Made by a program: the position numbers and the translations under genes. A stretch of 64,000 nt of DNA from a virus. The stretch covers positions 1-64,000 of IMG/VR virus record IMGVR_UViG_3300006735_000013; one strand, 5' to 3'. The notes below the pieces were generated by a model, which made no database searches, was not told the origin of the DNA, and worked only from the letters and a program-made list of their open reading frames with translations. Shown in pieces: positions 33,055 through 39,814 of this stretch. Position 1 is the stretch's first letter. Each line of letters starts with the position of its first letter.

Positions 33055-33241
33055 TGATAACCTCACAATAACTTGTTACGAACCAATCAGTTTTGCCGTG
33101 CTGGTCCAAAACCTTAAGTGTCCCTCCAGCTTCATTCACATATATTATTGTCCCGTATACTGGAGAATCTTCATCATGGCGGAACTGGGATCCATCGGGA
33201 TTTTTCGTGTAGCCATACTTTACCAAGTCACCCTTCTTCAT
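33041..33241 (-). CDS. MKKGDLV barrel protein
   Basis: 66 residues from ATG 33241. MKKGDLVKYGY, YGTIIYVNE, LKVLDQHGKTDWF; ends EVISESR through a 14-base overlap. Its own start overlaps the lipoprotein gene by 14 bases (ATGAAGAAGGGTGA). Confidence 0.6.
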   Translation of the reverse strand: MKKGDLVKYGYTKNPDGSQFRHDEDSPVYGTIIYVNEAGGTLKVLDQHGKTDWFVTSYCEVISESR

Positions 33242-33425
33242 TTCTACACTCCTCCCAGCACCATTCTGTGCGATAATAATTGCATGTTTCTCCGCACTCG
33301 TTTTTTTGGCAGTCGCTCTCTAGTTGGTCTTCACACACCATCGCCTTTTGACAATTAGGGCTGTCCTCTATTGGGCAGCCAGTCAGCAAGAGTAAACTAA
33401 AAACTACAACAAAAATCAATCTCAT
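33228..33425 (-). CDS. Cys-rich lipoprotein
   Basis: 65 residues from ATG 33425. Signal peptide RLIFVVVFSLLLLTGC with lipobox LTGC, then nine further Cys in 48 residues, suggesting a disulfide-rich periplasmic knot. Its last codons (NEEG stop) are read from the start of the downstream barrel gene. Possible superinfection-exclusion or host-envelope protein; unproven. Confidence 0.65.
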   Translation of the reverse strand: MRLIFVVVFSLLLLTGCPIEDSPNCQKAMVCEDQLESDCQKNECGETCNYYRTEWCWEECRNEEG

Positions 33426-33426
33426 A

Positions 33427-33666
33427 TTATCTTCTCTTTCTGTAGGCAAACTTCAAATCTCTTCTTTCAAAGAGAGTGCTAAAGTATATCCAGTGGTCGG
33501 TTGGGTGCCCCTTGGTGTTTGCGCGGCTTTTCATCCACGCGACCTTATATTTATGAGGTAGACTTCCAAAGCTTTTGACAATTCCAATATCGCCGGCCTC
33601 AACCCACTTGCACCTTTTCAGTTTTTTTCCTGATGCAGAAAGCATAACCAGATCACCAACCTTCAT
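33427..33666 (-). CDS. MKVGDLV barrel protein
   Basis: 79 residues from ATG 33666 (ATGA overlap upstream). MKVGDLVMLSASG, DIGIVKSFGSL, YKVAWMKS, then a basic tail (KFAYRKRR). A longer variant of the family with an extra C-terminal strand and basic end. Confidence 0.6.
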   Translation of the reverse strand: MKVGDLVMLSASGKKLKRCKWVEAGDIGIVKSFGSLPHKYKVAWMKSRANTKGHPTDHWIYFSTLFERRDLKFAYRKRR

Positions 33667-33863
33667 CGGCCTACGCTCCTCGCTGTCTGCACCGTGCCAA
33701 TATACTGGTATGCACCCTTGTTGTAAGCAGGCGCAGAGCATCTTGCTTTGCGTGCAACCTCAATGTCTGCAATCTTGCCTCCGCAATCTAAGCAGGTTCG
33801 ATAGCCAAGCTCTGCTCTCTTTGGGCTGTAATCTTCGCTGCATTCAATACAGGTGGGACTCAT
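33663..33863 (-). CDS. Zinc-ribbon protein
   Basis: 66 residues. CIEC and CLDC about 18 residues apart around DYSPKRAELGYRT form a clear four-Cys zinc ribbon, a form I know from marine phages. The basic C-terminus may bind nucleic acid. Overlaps its neighbours by 1 and 4 bases. Confidence 0.65.
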   Translation of the reverse strand: MSPTCIECSEDYSPKRAELGYRTCLDCGGKIADIEVARKARCSAPAYNKGAYQYIGTVQTARSVGR

Positions 33864-34045
33864 TAGTGTATCTCCGCATTTGCCGTTGGTGTTAGTAGTA
33901 GTTTAACATCATTTAGAACTTCTGTCAAGACTTCTGCCTTATCATGGTTGTCACAGTTTACAGCGAACTTGTGATTGAGAAGTACAATGATTGCGTTTAT
34001 GTTTAGCACTTCTGCGATAGTTTCATCAATATTGACTTGCTTCAT
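33863..34045 (-). CDS. Hypothetical protein
   Basis: 60 residues, helical, Asn/Val/Leu-rich; no motif recognised. ATGA-type overlap with the gene upstream and one-base contact with the zinc-ribbon gene. Confidence 0.5.
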   Translation of the reverse strand: MKQVNIDETIAEVLNINAIIVLLNHKFAVNCDNHDKAEVLTEVLNDVKLLLTPTANAEIH

Positions 34046-34248
34046 AGTGTATTATCCACTCTGTATGTGTCGAAAAGACTGTATGCCTCGAACTCTTCAT
34101 CCTCGATGACAAACATGGCGCGCCGAATAAGATGTGCTGCTAATTCAGACAGGCCCTTCTTCGTTCTCATGTATTCGTAGTATTCATCTGTTGTGAGGTC
34201 GCTCTCAAGAGAGAAGCCGATTGAGAAGGCGTGATTATATTTGGGCAT
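34042..34248 (-). CDS. Hypothetical early protein
   Basis: 68 residues, acidic middle (ESDLTTDEYYEYMRTKKG), helical. First gene behind promoter 34278-34306. No family recognised. Confidence 0.55.
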   Translation of the reverse strand: MPKYNHAFSIGFSLESDLTTDEYYEYMRTKKGLSELAAHLIRRAMFVIEDEEFEAYSLFDTYRVDNTL

Positions 34249-34277
34249 CTAGATGTTCCTCGATTGTCTATATTATA

Positions 34278-34306
34278 ATAATATCAAACATTTAGAGGAT
34301 TGTCAA
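34278..34306 (-). promoter_or_regulatory. Early promoter
   Basis: TTGACA, 17 bases, TATTAT. Its -35 directly follows the U-tract of the hsp20 terminator. Confidence 0.8.
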
Positions 34307-34307
34307 G

Positions 34308-34345
34308 AAAAAACTGGCACGTCTGAAGCTTTTTTCAGACGTGCC
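34308..34345 (-). terminator. Rho-independent terminator of hsp20
   Basis: Minus strand GGCACGTCTGAA-AAAAGC-TTCAGACGTGCC, a 12-bp stem, followed by AGTTTTTT. It ends seven bases after the hsp20 stop region. Confidence 0.85.
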
Positions 34346-34351
34346 TTTGGC

Positions 34352-34777
34352 CTAGTCAATACTGATTGAGAGTGGCTGGACTTCTGGGCGTTGGGGGACG
34401 CGTACGGCAAGAAGGCCGTCTTCAAACGAGGCCTTGGCATTTGATAGGTCGAGGTTGTCATCATAATTCACATAGGTCTTGCTGAAGTTTCTTCTGGCGA
34501 TACGAGATCGTTTTGTGTTTTCCTCATTGGCAGTACCCGTGATTGTGATCGTTCTCTTGGCTGTTTGAACATCTATATTCAGCTCGCCTCGCTTGAAACC
34601 CGCAAGGGCAAATTCAAGCACCGTGGAACCATCGTCGTCTCGATAGATGTCGGCGACGGGATAGCCCTGTGTCGATGCTTTTAAGTGATTCGGAAAATCA
34701 CTGAAAAAGTTATCGAAAACTTCGTTTATTACTTTGTGACCCAATAGTCCGGGTCGATGGATTGCAATTGCGTTCAT
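34352..34777 (-). CDS. Small heat-shock protein Hsp20
   Basis: 141 residues, the normal Hsp20/IbpA length. Alpha-crystallin core from about 42 to 130: YPVADIYRDDDG, LEFALAGFKRGELNIDV, ITITGTANEE, FSKTYVNYDD and the A-x-x-x-x-G-L-L motif AKASFEDGLLAVRVP. Holds unfolding proteins in a soluble state for other chaperones, here likely GroEL of the phage or host. It has its own promoter, a 5' hairpin and a terminator, so it is a single-gene unit. Confidence 0.9.
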   Translation of the reverse strand: MNAIAIHRPGLLGHKVINEVFDNFFSDFPNHLKASTQGYPVADIYRDDDGSTVLEFALAGFKRGELNIDVQTAKRTITITGTANEENTKRSRIARRNFSKTYVNYDDNLDLSNAKASFEDGLLAVRVPQRPEVQPLSISID

Positions 34778-34811
34778 TGTTATTTCCTCCTATTATAGCA
34801 AGTTGCGTTTA

Positions 34812-34838
34812 GTGGTAAGTCCCGAAGCGACTTACCAC
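34812..34838 (-). promoter_or_regulatory. Hairpin in hsp20 5' leader
   Basis: Perfect 10-bp stem GTGGTAAGTC/GACTTACCAC with loop GCTTCGG, between the promoter and the ribosome-binding site, and no U-tract. May stabilise the mRNA or sense temperature. Confidence 0.6.
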
Positions 34839-34844
34839 ATAGAT

Positions 34845-34872
34845 ATAATAAACACGCCTTGATACGTGTCAA
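34845..34872 (-). promoter_or_regulatory. hsp20 promoter
   Basis: TTGACA, 16 bases, TATTAT. Confidence 0.7.
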
Positions 34873-34877
34873 GTATA

Positions 34878-35129
34878 TTAATCAATAATGTCTGCAAAAA
34901 CACGAGATCTCCCCACATGCACACTTGTGGTCTGTGAGCTGTAACCCCACTTGCCTCTGGCTGTATGGTCGCGGAGAACTTTCATACCCGTTTTTTGACA
35001 AGTGTCACCAATCATTAGCTTGTAAGAGTACAGCTTCTGTCCATCTGTCCAGAATGTGCCCGCGTGGTTGCTGACCGGATTTCCGGCACTCCAAAAATCA
35101 GGTACTAGACTGTTCACTACTTTTTCCAT
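34878..35129 (-). CDS. Hypothetical protein
   Basis: 83 residues from ATG 35129 (AAAGGAAC upstream; TAATG overlap). Contains FWSAGNPVSNHAGTFWTDGQKLYSYKLMIGDT, beta-rich, then a basic Lys/Arg/Ser part. Resembles small phage proteins of unknown role. Confidence 0.55.
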   Translation of the reverse strand: MEKVVNSLVPDFWSAGNPVSNHAGTFWTDGQKLYSYKLMIGDTCQKTGMKVLRDHTARGKWGYSSQTTSVHVGRSRVFADIID

Positions 35130-35230
35130 TACTTTGTTCCTTTCACGAACAAGGGTGCAGCATAGACAGCTGCGATAAGTGCCGCTCCTGCGGCAATACA
35201 AACAATGTCAAGAACTCTTTTTCTTAGCAT
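35129..35230 (-). CDS. Membrane micropeptide
   Basis: 33 residues: basic start (MLRKR), one hydrophobic segment (IVCIAAGAALIAAVYAAPLFV), basic end. Stop overlaps the next start (TAATG). Confidence 0.5.
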   Translation of the reverse strand: MLRKRVLDIVCIAAGAALIAAVYAAPLFVKGTK

Positions 35231-35372
35231 CTTTTAGTCTCTTGATTTCTTCTAACACCTTTATTCTATCATCACTTGGTAAAGATGTCAAGATTTTTGT
35301 TGTCTCCGGTTTCGGAAATTCCACAAGGTGACGAGCGATGCGGCGGATGTGCGCCATTGATTTAATTTCCAT
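35208..35372 (-). CDS. Small basic helical protein
   Basis: 54 residues from ATG 35372 behind GGGAGTATAAC, two bases after the previous stop. Basic (HIRRIARHLVEF, EEIKRLKDAKKK). A full promoter (TTGACA, N17, TAGAAT at 35263-35291) lies inside the frame, so the DNA may serve both roles. Confidence 0.5.
   Translation of the reverse strand: MEIKSMAHIRRIARHLVEFPKPETTKILTSLPSDDRIKVLEEIKRLKDAKKKSS
35263..35291 (-). promoter_or_regulatory. Promoter inside a small gene
   Basis: TTGACA, 17 bases, TAGAAT; would drive the membrane micropeptide and the 34878 gene. Confidence 0.65.
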
Positions 35373-35373
35373 G

Positions 35374-35538
35374 TTATACTCCCATGTCTCTAATCGAGAC
35401 TATTCTATATTCAAAGCCAAGTTTACTCTTTTCGAGGTAGGCGGATTGGGCGGCCTCCTCGAATGTTAGCTTGTCAACAGTCAAAGTAAATGTTTTTGCA
35501 AGTGACTCAGCTCGGAAAACAATTTTATATGTGCTCAT
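35374..35538 (-). CDS. Hypothetical protein
   Basis: 54 residues from ATG 35538: MSTYKIVFRAESLAKTFTLTV then FEEAAQSAYLEKSKLG, a strand-strand-helix layout. No family recognised. Confidence 0.5.
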   Translation of the reverse strand: MSTYKIVFRAESLAKTFTLTVDKLTFEEAAQSAYLEKSKLGFEYRIVSIRDMGV

Positions 35539-35542
35539 GTTC

Positions 35543-35806
35543 TCAACCATTGTTGTAGTGGCCGGGGTAGGTCGGACTAGATGTTGGGGTACAGTCTGCA
35601 ACATCCACCTTTGAAGGGAACCTCTTGGTGTTATCCATCAGTCTAAGATTAGCATATACCTTTTTATTTTTCACATCCAGGTCCAGGCCGACGACTCGGG
35701 CTTGGTATGAAACTTCATGCAGCCTCACTCTCACTCTGTCGCCGGCTCGGATGTTATTTGGGTTCCATTGCTCAAAAAGCTTTTCAATATCTCTGTTGGA
35801 AGTCAT
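35543..35806 (-). CDS. Barrel-type small protein (RAGDRV)
   Basis: 87 residues from ATG 35806; the open frame further upstream runs through tRNA genes and is ignored. IRAGDRVRVRLHEVSYQARVVGLDL is an SH3-like start similar to the GDLV family. Confidence 0.5.
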   Translation of the reverse strand: MTSNRDIEKLFEQWNPNNIRAGDRVRVRLHEVSYQARVVGLDLDVKNKKVYANLRLMDNTKRFPSKVDVADCTPTSSPTYPGHYNNG

Positions 35807-35837
35807 TATCTCTCTCTTTCTTGATTGTGATATATAT

Positions 35838-35866
35838 ATCTTATCACAAGCATAGACAAATGTCAA
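35838..35866 (-). promoter_or_regulatory. Early promoter
   Basis: TTGACA, 17 bases, TAAGAT, starting 11 bases past the tRNA-Pro 3' end; drives 35543 and following genes. Confidence 0.8.
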
Positions 35867-35876
35867 ATAAAAAATA

Positions 35877-35950
35877 TCGGGGTGGGAGGATTTGAACCCC
35901 CGACCCTTTGGTCCCAAACCAAATGCGCTACCAGGCTGCGCTACACCCCG
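35877..35950 (-). tRNA. tRNA-Pro (UGG)
   Basis: CGGGGTG/CACCCCG acceptor stem, T loop TTCAAAT, anticodon loop TTTGGGA with UGG. Discriminator A; CCA not encoded. Confidence 0.95.
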
Positions 35951-35956
35951 AAATTG

Positions 35957-36029
35957 AGCGAGAAATGGGACTCGAACCCACAACCTCGACGTTGGCAACG
36001 TCGCGCTCTACCAGTTGAGCTATTCTCGC
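35957..36029 (-). tRNA. tRNA-Gly (GCC)
   Basis: GCGAGAA/TTCTCGC acceptor stem, anticodon stem CGACG/CGTCG around TTGCCAA (GCC), T loop TTCGAGT, discriminator U as usual for Gly. Confidence 0.95.
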
Positions 36030-36033
36030 ATAG

Positions 36034-36105
36034 TGGGTCGCCCGAGACTCGAACTCGGAACCAGCGGATTAAAAGTCCGATGCGCTACCATTGCGCCAGC
36101 GACCC
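36034..36105 (-). tRNA. tRNA-Lys (UUU)
   Basis: GGGTCGC/GCGACCC acceptor stem, anticodon loop CTTTTAA with UUU, T loop TTCGAGT, discriminator A. Confidence 0.95.
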
Positions 36106-36112
36106 AGGTGCC

Positions 36113-36259
36113 CTATGGTGCTGAAATCCTTGAGAATTTTATTCTTTCGCCATATTCTTGCTCTAAGTTTTTCTTCTTTTTGGCGCAGATCTTCTTCAGT
36201 GCATAGATATGCTGTTGCGGGCCTTTGTCAATCCTGTAGGATAATTTGTATATTGTCAC
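36113..36259 (-). CDS. Small basic protein
   Basis: 48 residues from GTG 36259 in a GTGA overlap with the barrel gene upstream. Lys-rich (LKKICAKKKKNLEQEYGERIKF). It ends eight bases before tRNA-Lys, so the three tRNAs are probably processed from the same transcript. Confidence 0.5.
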   Translation of the reverse strand: MTIYKLSYRIDKGPQQHIYALKKICAKKKKNLEQEYGERIKFSRISAP

Positions 36260-36456
36260 GCTTTACTCACTATTTCTAAACTATCTGAGGTGGTCCAAAA
36301 TGTGCCATAATCACCCGGCCATTGGACTCTAACAGATGGGGTCTCGAACGTTCCGTCTACTCGTTGCCAAGTGTTTGCGTACACCACGACACCAACCAGA
36401 CCTTCGGTTACAATACCTGGTTTATACTTCTTCTTCACCAAATCACCTATTTTCAT
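36256..36456 (-). CDS. MKIGDLV barrel protein
   Basis: 66 residues from ATG 36456. MKIGDLVKKKY, LVGVVVYANTW, VRVQWPGDYGTFW, LEIV. The first 14 bases (ATGAAAATAGGTGA) also end the cytidylyltransferase gene. Confidence 0.6.
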   Translation of the reverse strand: MKIGDLVKKKYKPGIVTEGLVGVVVYANTWQRVDGTFETPSVRVQWPGDYGTFWTTSDSLEIVSKA

Positions 36457-36868
36457 GCTCGGCTATCCTTTTTCTCAATTCTGAGGAAGACCATTTATGA
36501 TTCCTACTATTAAAGTATAACTCAATTTCTAGATCATGTCCAGTAAATTCTTTTCCCTCATGGTCTGCGCCGAGAATTCTGATGTCAGGCTTGAGGTCGG
36601 ATAGTAGCTTGTAAAGCTCCTCCTCAGTCTCATAAACCATGACTTCATCAACGTACTTCACTGCACTAATTTGAATCATTCGCTCGCGGATGGACTGGAT
36701 GGGCCTATTCTTATAGTCTCTGTCCATTGAGGGGTCAGTCTGTAATCCAACAATTAAGTAATCACACACAGACTTAGCCTCCTTAAGCATTAGTATATGG
36801 CCTGCGTGAAGCAGATCAAATGAACCACAAGTAAAGCCGCGGCTCATGGCAATGCGCGCTTCTGTCAT
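36443..36868 (-). CDS. TagD-like cytidylyltransferase
   Basis: 141 residues, typical for glycerol-3-phosphate cytidylyltransferase relatives. HAGH motif in GFTCGSFDLLHAGHILML (near 12-29), DYLIVGLQTD, and the late motif RNHKWSSSELRKRI. Transfers a nucleotide to a small phosphate, perhaps for wall, DNA or tRNA modification; substrate unknown. Its C-terminus EHENR is fixed by the overlap with the next barrel gene. Confidence 0.75.
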   Translation of the reverse strand: MTEARIAMSRGFTCGSFDLLHAGHILMLKEAKSVCDYLIVGLQTDPSMDRDYKNRPIQSIRERMIQISAVKYVDEVMVYETEEELYKLLSDLKPDIRILGADHEGKEFTGHDLEIELYFNSRNHKWSSSELRKRIAEHENR

Positions 36869-36872
36869 TTTG

Positions 36873-37109
36873 TCACCGGTATTTGTTGAGACCGTATTGT
36901 GTTGGTCTAATATCTTTGTCGTTGAAGCGATAGATGCACTGCTCGTTGTGCAGCTCTTTTATCGCATTTCTAAAAACTGGGTCGGTCAACATGAACCCCA
37001 ATTCATCACAATAACTGCTAACGTGCCCAAACAAAGTGTCACCATCTGTAGGTCTTCCTGGTTCATAAGGCACGGATTCCATGATTAATCTCTTTACTCT
37101 TAGAATCAT
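36873..37109 (-). CDS. Hypothetical protein (winged-helix-like)
   Basis: 78 residues from ATG 37109 in an ATGA overlap. DGDTLFGHVSSYCDELGF...FRNAIKELHNEQCIYRFNDKDIRPTQYGL has helix-helix-strand order that could be a small winged helix. Family not certain. Confidence 0.5.
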   Translation of the reverse strand: MILRVKRLIMESVPYEPGRPTDGDTLFGHVSSYCDELGFMLTDPVFRNAIKELHNEQCIYRFNDKDIRPTQYGLNKYR

Positions 37110-37198
37110 AAATTCTTCTTTCTCCAGCAATCATATGCAACCGATCCTACAAAAATGGCTATTGATAATGACGCTACATTTACAATAAAATCTATCAC
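37106..37198 (-). CDS. Membrane micropeptide
   Basis: 30 residues from GTG 37198; hydrophobic core (FIVNVASLSIAIFVGSVAY) and basic end. GTGA overlap upstream and ATGA overlap downstream. Confidence 0.5.
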   Translation of the reverse strand: MIDFIVNVASLSIAIFVGSVAYDCWRKKNL

Positions 37199-37380
37199 TG
37201 CTGTCTCCTATCTCTACCGTAGAGTTCATCTATCTTTCTTTTCTGTTTTGCCTCTCTGATTGATTCTCTCAGAGCGTCTTCAATTCTTATCTGTATGACG
37301 GCTGCTCGGATCCGGTTTCTCATATAGAGACTTGCCGATACAATCAACACGATATACAAAATTGCCTCAAAGCTAATCAT
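37195..37380 (-). CDS. Small single-pass membrane protein
   Basis: 61 residues: one N-terminal membrane helix (EAILYIVLIVSASLYM) and a long basic helix, a layout also seen in i-spanins. Overlaps the genes on both sides. Spanin role is only a possibility. Confidence 0.5.
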   Translation of the reverse strand: MISFEAILYIVLIVSASLYMRNRIRAAVIQIRIEDALRESIREAKQKRKIDELYGRDRRQQ

Positions 37381-37516
37381 CGTCCAGCTCCTTACACGCC
37401 CTTTTCCACGCCTTGTATCCTAGTCTATATTTTTCGGTAATGAGGAACCCATTGATCGTCGATACAACGATTGGAGATATAAAACAATACAATAAAAATA
37501 ATGTAAACCAATCCAT
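37373..37516 (-). CDS. Membrane micropeptide
   Basis: 47 residues from ATG 37516; hydrophobic start (WFTLFLLYCFISPIVVS) and basic tail. First gene behind promoter 37542-37570. Confidence 0.5.
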   Translation of the reverse strand: MDWFTLFLLYCFISPIVVSTINGFLITEKYRLGYKAWKRACKELDDD

Positions 37517-37541
37517 ACTTTTCTCTCTAAGTTATAATACT

Positions 37542-37570
37542 ATATTACGCTAATTTGATCTCAATGTCAA
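37542..37570 (-). promoter_or_regulatory. Early promoter
   Basis: TTGACA, 17 bases, TAATAT, inside the last codons of the 37545 gene. Heads the unit running through the membrane peptides, cytidylyltransferase and three tRNAs. Confidence 0.8.
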
Positions 37571-37769
37571 GGTTTTTTATGTTTTTTTTTGAAGAGATGG
37601 TGCGCCAGCGTTTCTGTGGCCACCATCGTGAATTGCCACTATTATCCAAAATGAGGACATCCCCAAGATTTTCATTGATCTCCAGCACTAGACCCCAAGC
37701 CATTAGTGACTGCCATTCGCTTGTATTTGATATATAACAGGCTACCAAATCGCCTCTTTTGATTTCCAT
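37545..37769 (-). CDS. KRGDLV barrel protein
   Basis: 74 residues: MEIKRGDLVACYI, WGLVLEINENLGDVLIL, NSRWWPQKRW. GDLV family with an extended C-terminus. Confidence 0.55.
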   Translation of the reverse strand: MEIKRGDLVACYISNTSEWQSLMAWGLVLEINENLGDVLILDNSGNSRWWPQKRWRTISSKKNIKNLDIEIKLA

Positions 37770-37779
37770 AGTGTAATAA

Positions 37780-38205
37780 CTATGTTTTATCTAGCCATTT
37801 TTCCCTCGTACCCATTAAATGATCCATAAGGGGGCAAACAACGCACCAATTAGTATTCTGGTTGCGGCCCATATGGTGTTCGTAGTGCCATGGCATCCAC
37901 TTCTTAAAGAATTCAACATGCTGATGCGTCTTTCTGTGTAACACCATATAGCACATAGCGTATACTATTGTTGTGGAGGCAAAGGGAAGGCAAACATATA
38001 GCAGCGGTAAATGCATTGCAATTCCCAACAAGGTGAGCCAAGTTTCGTTATGAAAAAGTTTTTGGCAATAATCCTTATCGTAATTGGCACCCCTACGAGC
38101 TACTGCGTGATGCTTCCAGTGAAATCGGAATTTAGATCTACCTTTCGGCTTATGCAATAGGATATGGACGCCCCAATCTAGGAAGTTTGCGTAAAGAAAA
38201 CCCAA
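37780..38205 (-). CDS. Fatty-acid-hydroxylase-superfamily protein
   Basis: 141 residues. Histidine boxes HWKHHAV, HRKTHQH and HYEHHMG match the di-iron membrane hydroxylase/desaturase group, with hydrophobic segments between them. It would oxidise a lipid in the host membrane. The apparent start is TTG 38205 with GGA upstream; no ATG is in frame before a stop. Substrate unknown; unusual cargo for a phage. Confidence 0.65.
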   Translation of the reverse strand: MGFLYANFLDWGVHILLHKPKGRSKFRFHWKHHAVARRGANYDKDYCQKLFHNETWLTLLGIAMHLPLLYVCLPFASTTIVYAMCYMVLHRKTHQHVEFFKKWMPWHYEHHMGRNQNTNWCVVCPLMDHLMGTREKWLDKT

Positions 38206-38284
38206 TAAAATTCCTATTGTTACCCCAAGTCAAGACCCTCAATATGTGGAAATAGGTGCGAAAAAGATTATACACCTATATTAA

Positions 38285-38380
38285 TTACTCCTTCGTTGAG
38301 TAAATGACTAGAAAAAACATGAATGCCAAACTGAGGCCTGCCATACCTTTCCATAGAATAATCCACATCAAATCAGACAT
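38285..38380 (-). CDS. Membrane micropeptide
   Basis: 31 residues from ATG 38380 (GGTGGA upstream), mostly hydrophobic (LAFMFFLVIY). Overlaps the preceding frame by eight bases. Confidence 0.4.
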   Translation of the reverse strand: MSDLMWIILWKGMAGLSLAFMFFLVIYSTKE

Positions 38381-38606
38381 AAGGAATCCACCAGGGAGGC
38401 TGTCCTTGTCGCCTTCCCCTCACCAGCCTACTTCTAACTTTGTTTTCTTTCATCCTCTGGCAACGCTCCGGTGTGCTGCTAAGGTCCAGTTGAGCGCGGT
38501 TGTAGACATTCGCGCTGGATCTATGTTTATATCCTGGTGGATCCGCCCGATGAATGTATATAGCAGGTGATAACCCTACGCCTACATCGTTGACCATCGG
38601 ACACAT
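38373..38606 (-). CDS. Possible small basic protein
   Basis: 77 residues from ATG 38606, right after the VWA gene stop. Basic and Pro-rich; no ribosome-binding site and no family. Kept because the stretch is otherwise empty and it abuts its neighbours. Confidence 0.35.
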   Translation of the reverse strand: MCPMVNDVGVGLSPAIYIHRADPPGYKHRSSANVYNRAQLDLSSTPERCQRMKENKVRSRLVRGRRQGQPPWWIPYV

Positions 38607-38607
38607 A

Positions 38608-39804
38608 TCAGTCAACTACTACAACTCTTTCTTTAGTCTCAAAATAGGGCCGCGAAGCATGTGCCTCCGTGGTCATCCACATACGCTGACATTTACTGGG
38701 TCGTGGCTTTGGTGCCATCATATCCGTAACAATAATATGACCGTCAAATGACTTGTTGTTCACGTACTCTGTTGGTGCGTCAAAACATGTTCCGCCTTTC
38801 ATAACTCGTTGGACTTGGACTTTCTTGCCCTTCTTCCAATCCCAAACCAAACTCTCGTCAACACGAGTATCGAAAGGAATAACCGTAAACTCTGCGATTT
38901 CTGCAAGTTTGTTAAGCTCTGCAAAAAACTTGGCTAACATATCATCGGTCACCGATCCAGACTGGTCAATGCTGATTGCTACCTTAGCCACACGGTTGGC
39001 CTTGCGGCCTGGGTGAACGTATGCGTACCTACGATTGATTCGCTTGATCGAACTGGACCTGTTCGCCTTCTGGCTAGCCTTTACAAAGTACCTGAGAACC
39101 TTCTTCCAGTCAACCTTAGTCTCCAAGACTTTCATAATCTTTTCGCGACAATCTCGTGAAACGGTACCCCAACTATTGTTCTTGGCGCAGTCCTCTCCGG
39201 CCTTGCGGATGATGTCCTTCAGGCGTTCTTTGGCCATGTCTTTAACCTCTTGGTTACATTTGCCCCAACCACTGTGATCATCAAGAGTTTCAATATCTGC
39301 TTCATCAAACTCAGAAGGACTGTCGGCTGGCGCGCCTCCTTCGCCCTCTTCATAGACGTCTTGCTCCTCCTTGGTAGTTTTCTTCTTAGGGAGATTAGCC
39401 AGATACCATTCAGCACTCATCCCTCTTGGTAGATCCTTGAACGGACCCACGCCAGGAATCAGACCACCTTCTGGTAGGTTCTCCAAGTGAGAGTTGATAG
39501 CAAGATCTGCGGCAATGTTCCAGCGCTTTATGTTTTCGCCTTCAGGCATTCTATCCGTCACATGCAAAAATGTGATGTGATAAAATTCATGTTTAAGCAC
39601 ATCACGGCGCTCTGCATCTGTAAGTCCTTCAAAGAAGTCTGGATTGTATAACATCTCGAATTGAGCGGTGCTTGGATTGACCAGGACACCCGCCGTTGGA
39701 ATGCTGTAAGTCGCCCTCTTGTCGATGCGTCTGGATACGGCGGCAAAGAATGGCTCGTCCATGAGAAGGCGCGCGGTGTGAATGTTGAGGTCGAAATTAG
39801 ACAT
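38608..39804 (-). CDS. DUF2201-type metallopeptidase/VWA protein
   Basis: 398 residues from ATG 39804 (AGGAG upstream). The N-terminal part has HEFYH (72-76), an HExxH motif in the style of DUF2201. The C-terminal VWA-like domain has SIDQSGSV, a DxSxS metal site, with further sites in IPFDTRVD and KGGTCF. Such proteins work with MoxR AAA+ ATPases, encoded next door, to remodel or mature a protein complex. The target is not known. Confidence 0.8.
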   Translation of the reverse strand: MSNFDLNIHTARLLMDEPFFAAVSRRIDKRATYSIPTAGVLVNPSTAQFEMLYNPDFFEGLTDAERRDVLKHEFYHITFLHVTDRMPEGENIKRWNIAADLAINSHLENLPEGGLIPGVGPFKDLPRGMSAEWYLANLPKKKTTKEEQDVYEEGEGGAPADSPSEFDEADIETLDDHSGWGKCNQEVKDMAKERLKDIIRKAGEDCAKNNSWGTVSRDCREKIMKVLETKVDWKKVLRYFVKASQKANRSSSIKRINRRYAYVHPGRKANRVAKVAISIDQSGSVTDDMLAKFFAELNKLAEIAEFTVIPFDTRVDESLVWDWKKGKKVQVQRVMKGGTCFDAPTEYVNNKSFDGHIIVTDMMAPKPRPSKCQRMWMTTEAHASRPYFETKERVVVVD

Positions 39805-39814
39805 CTTAGTTCTC

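Noticed and set aside
35807-35998. Long N-terminal extension of the 35543 gene
   Set aside because: It runs through the tRNA-Pro and part of the tRNA-Gly genes; ATG 35806 after a clear promoter is the sensible start.
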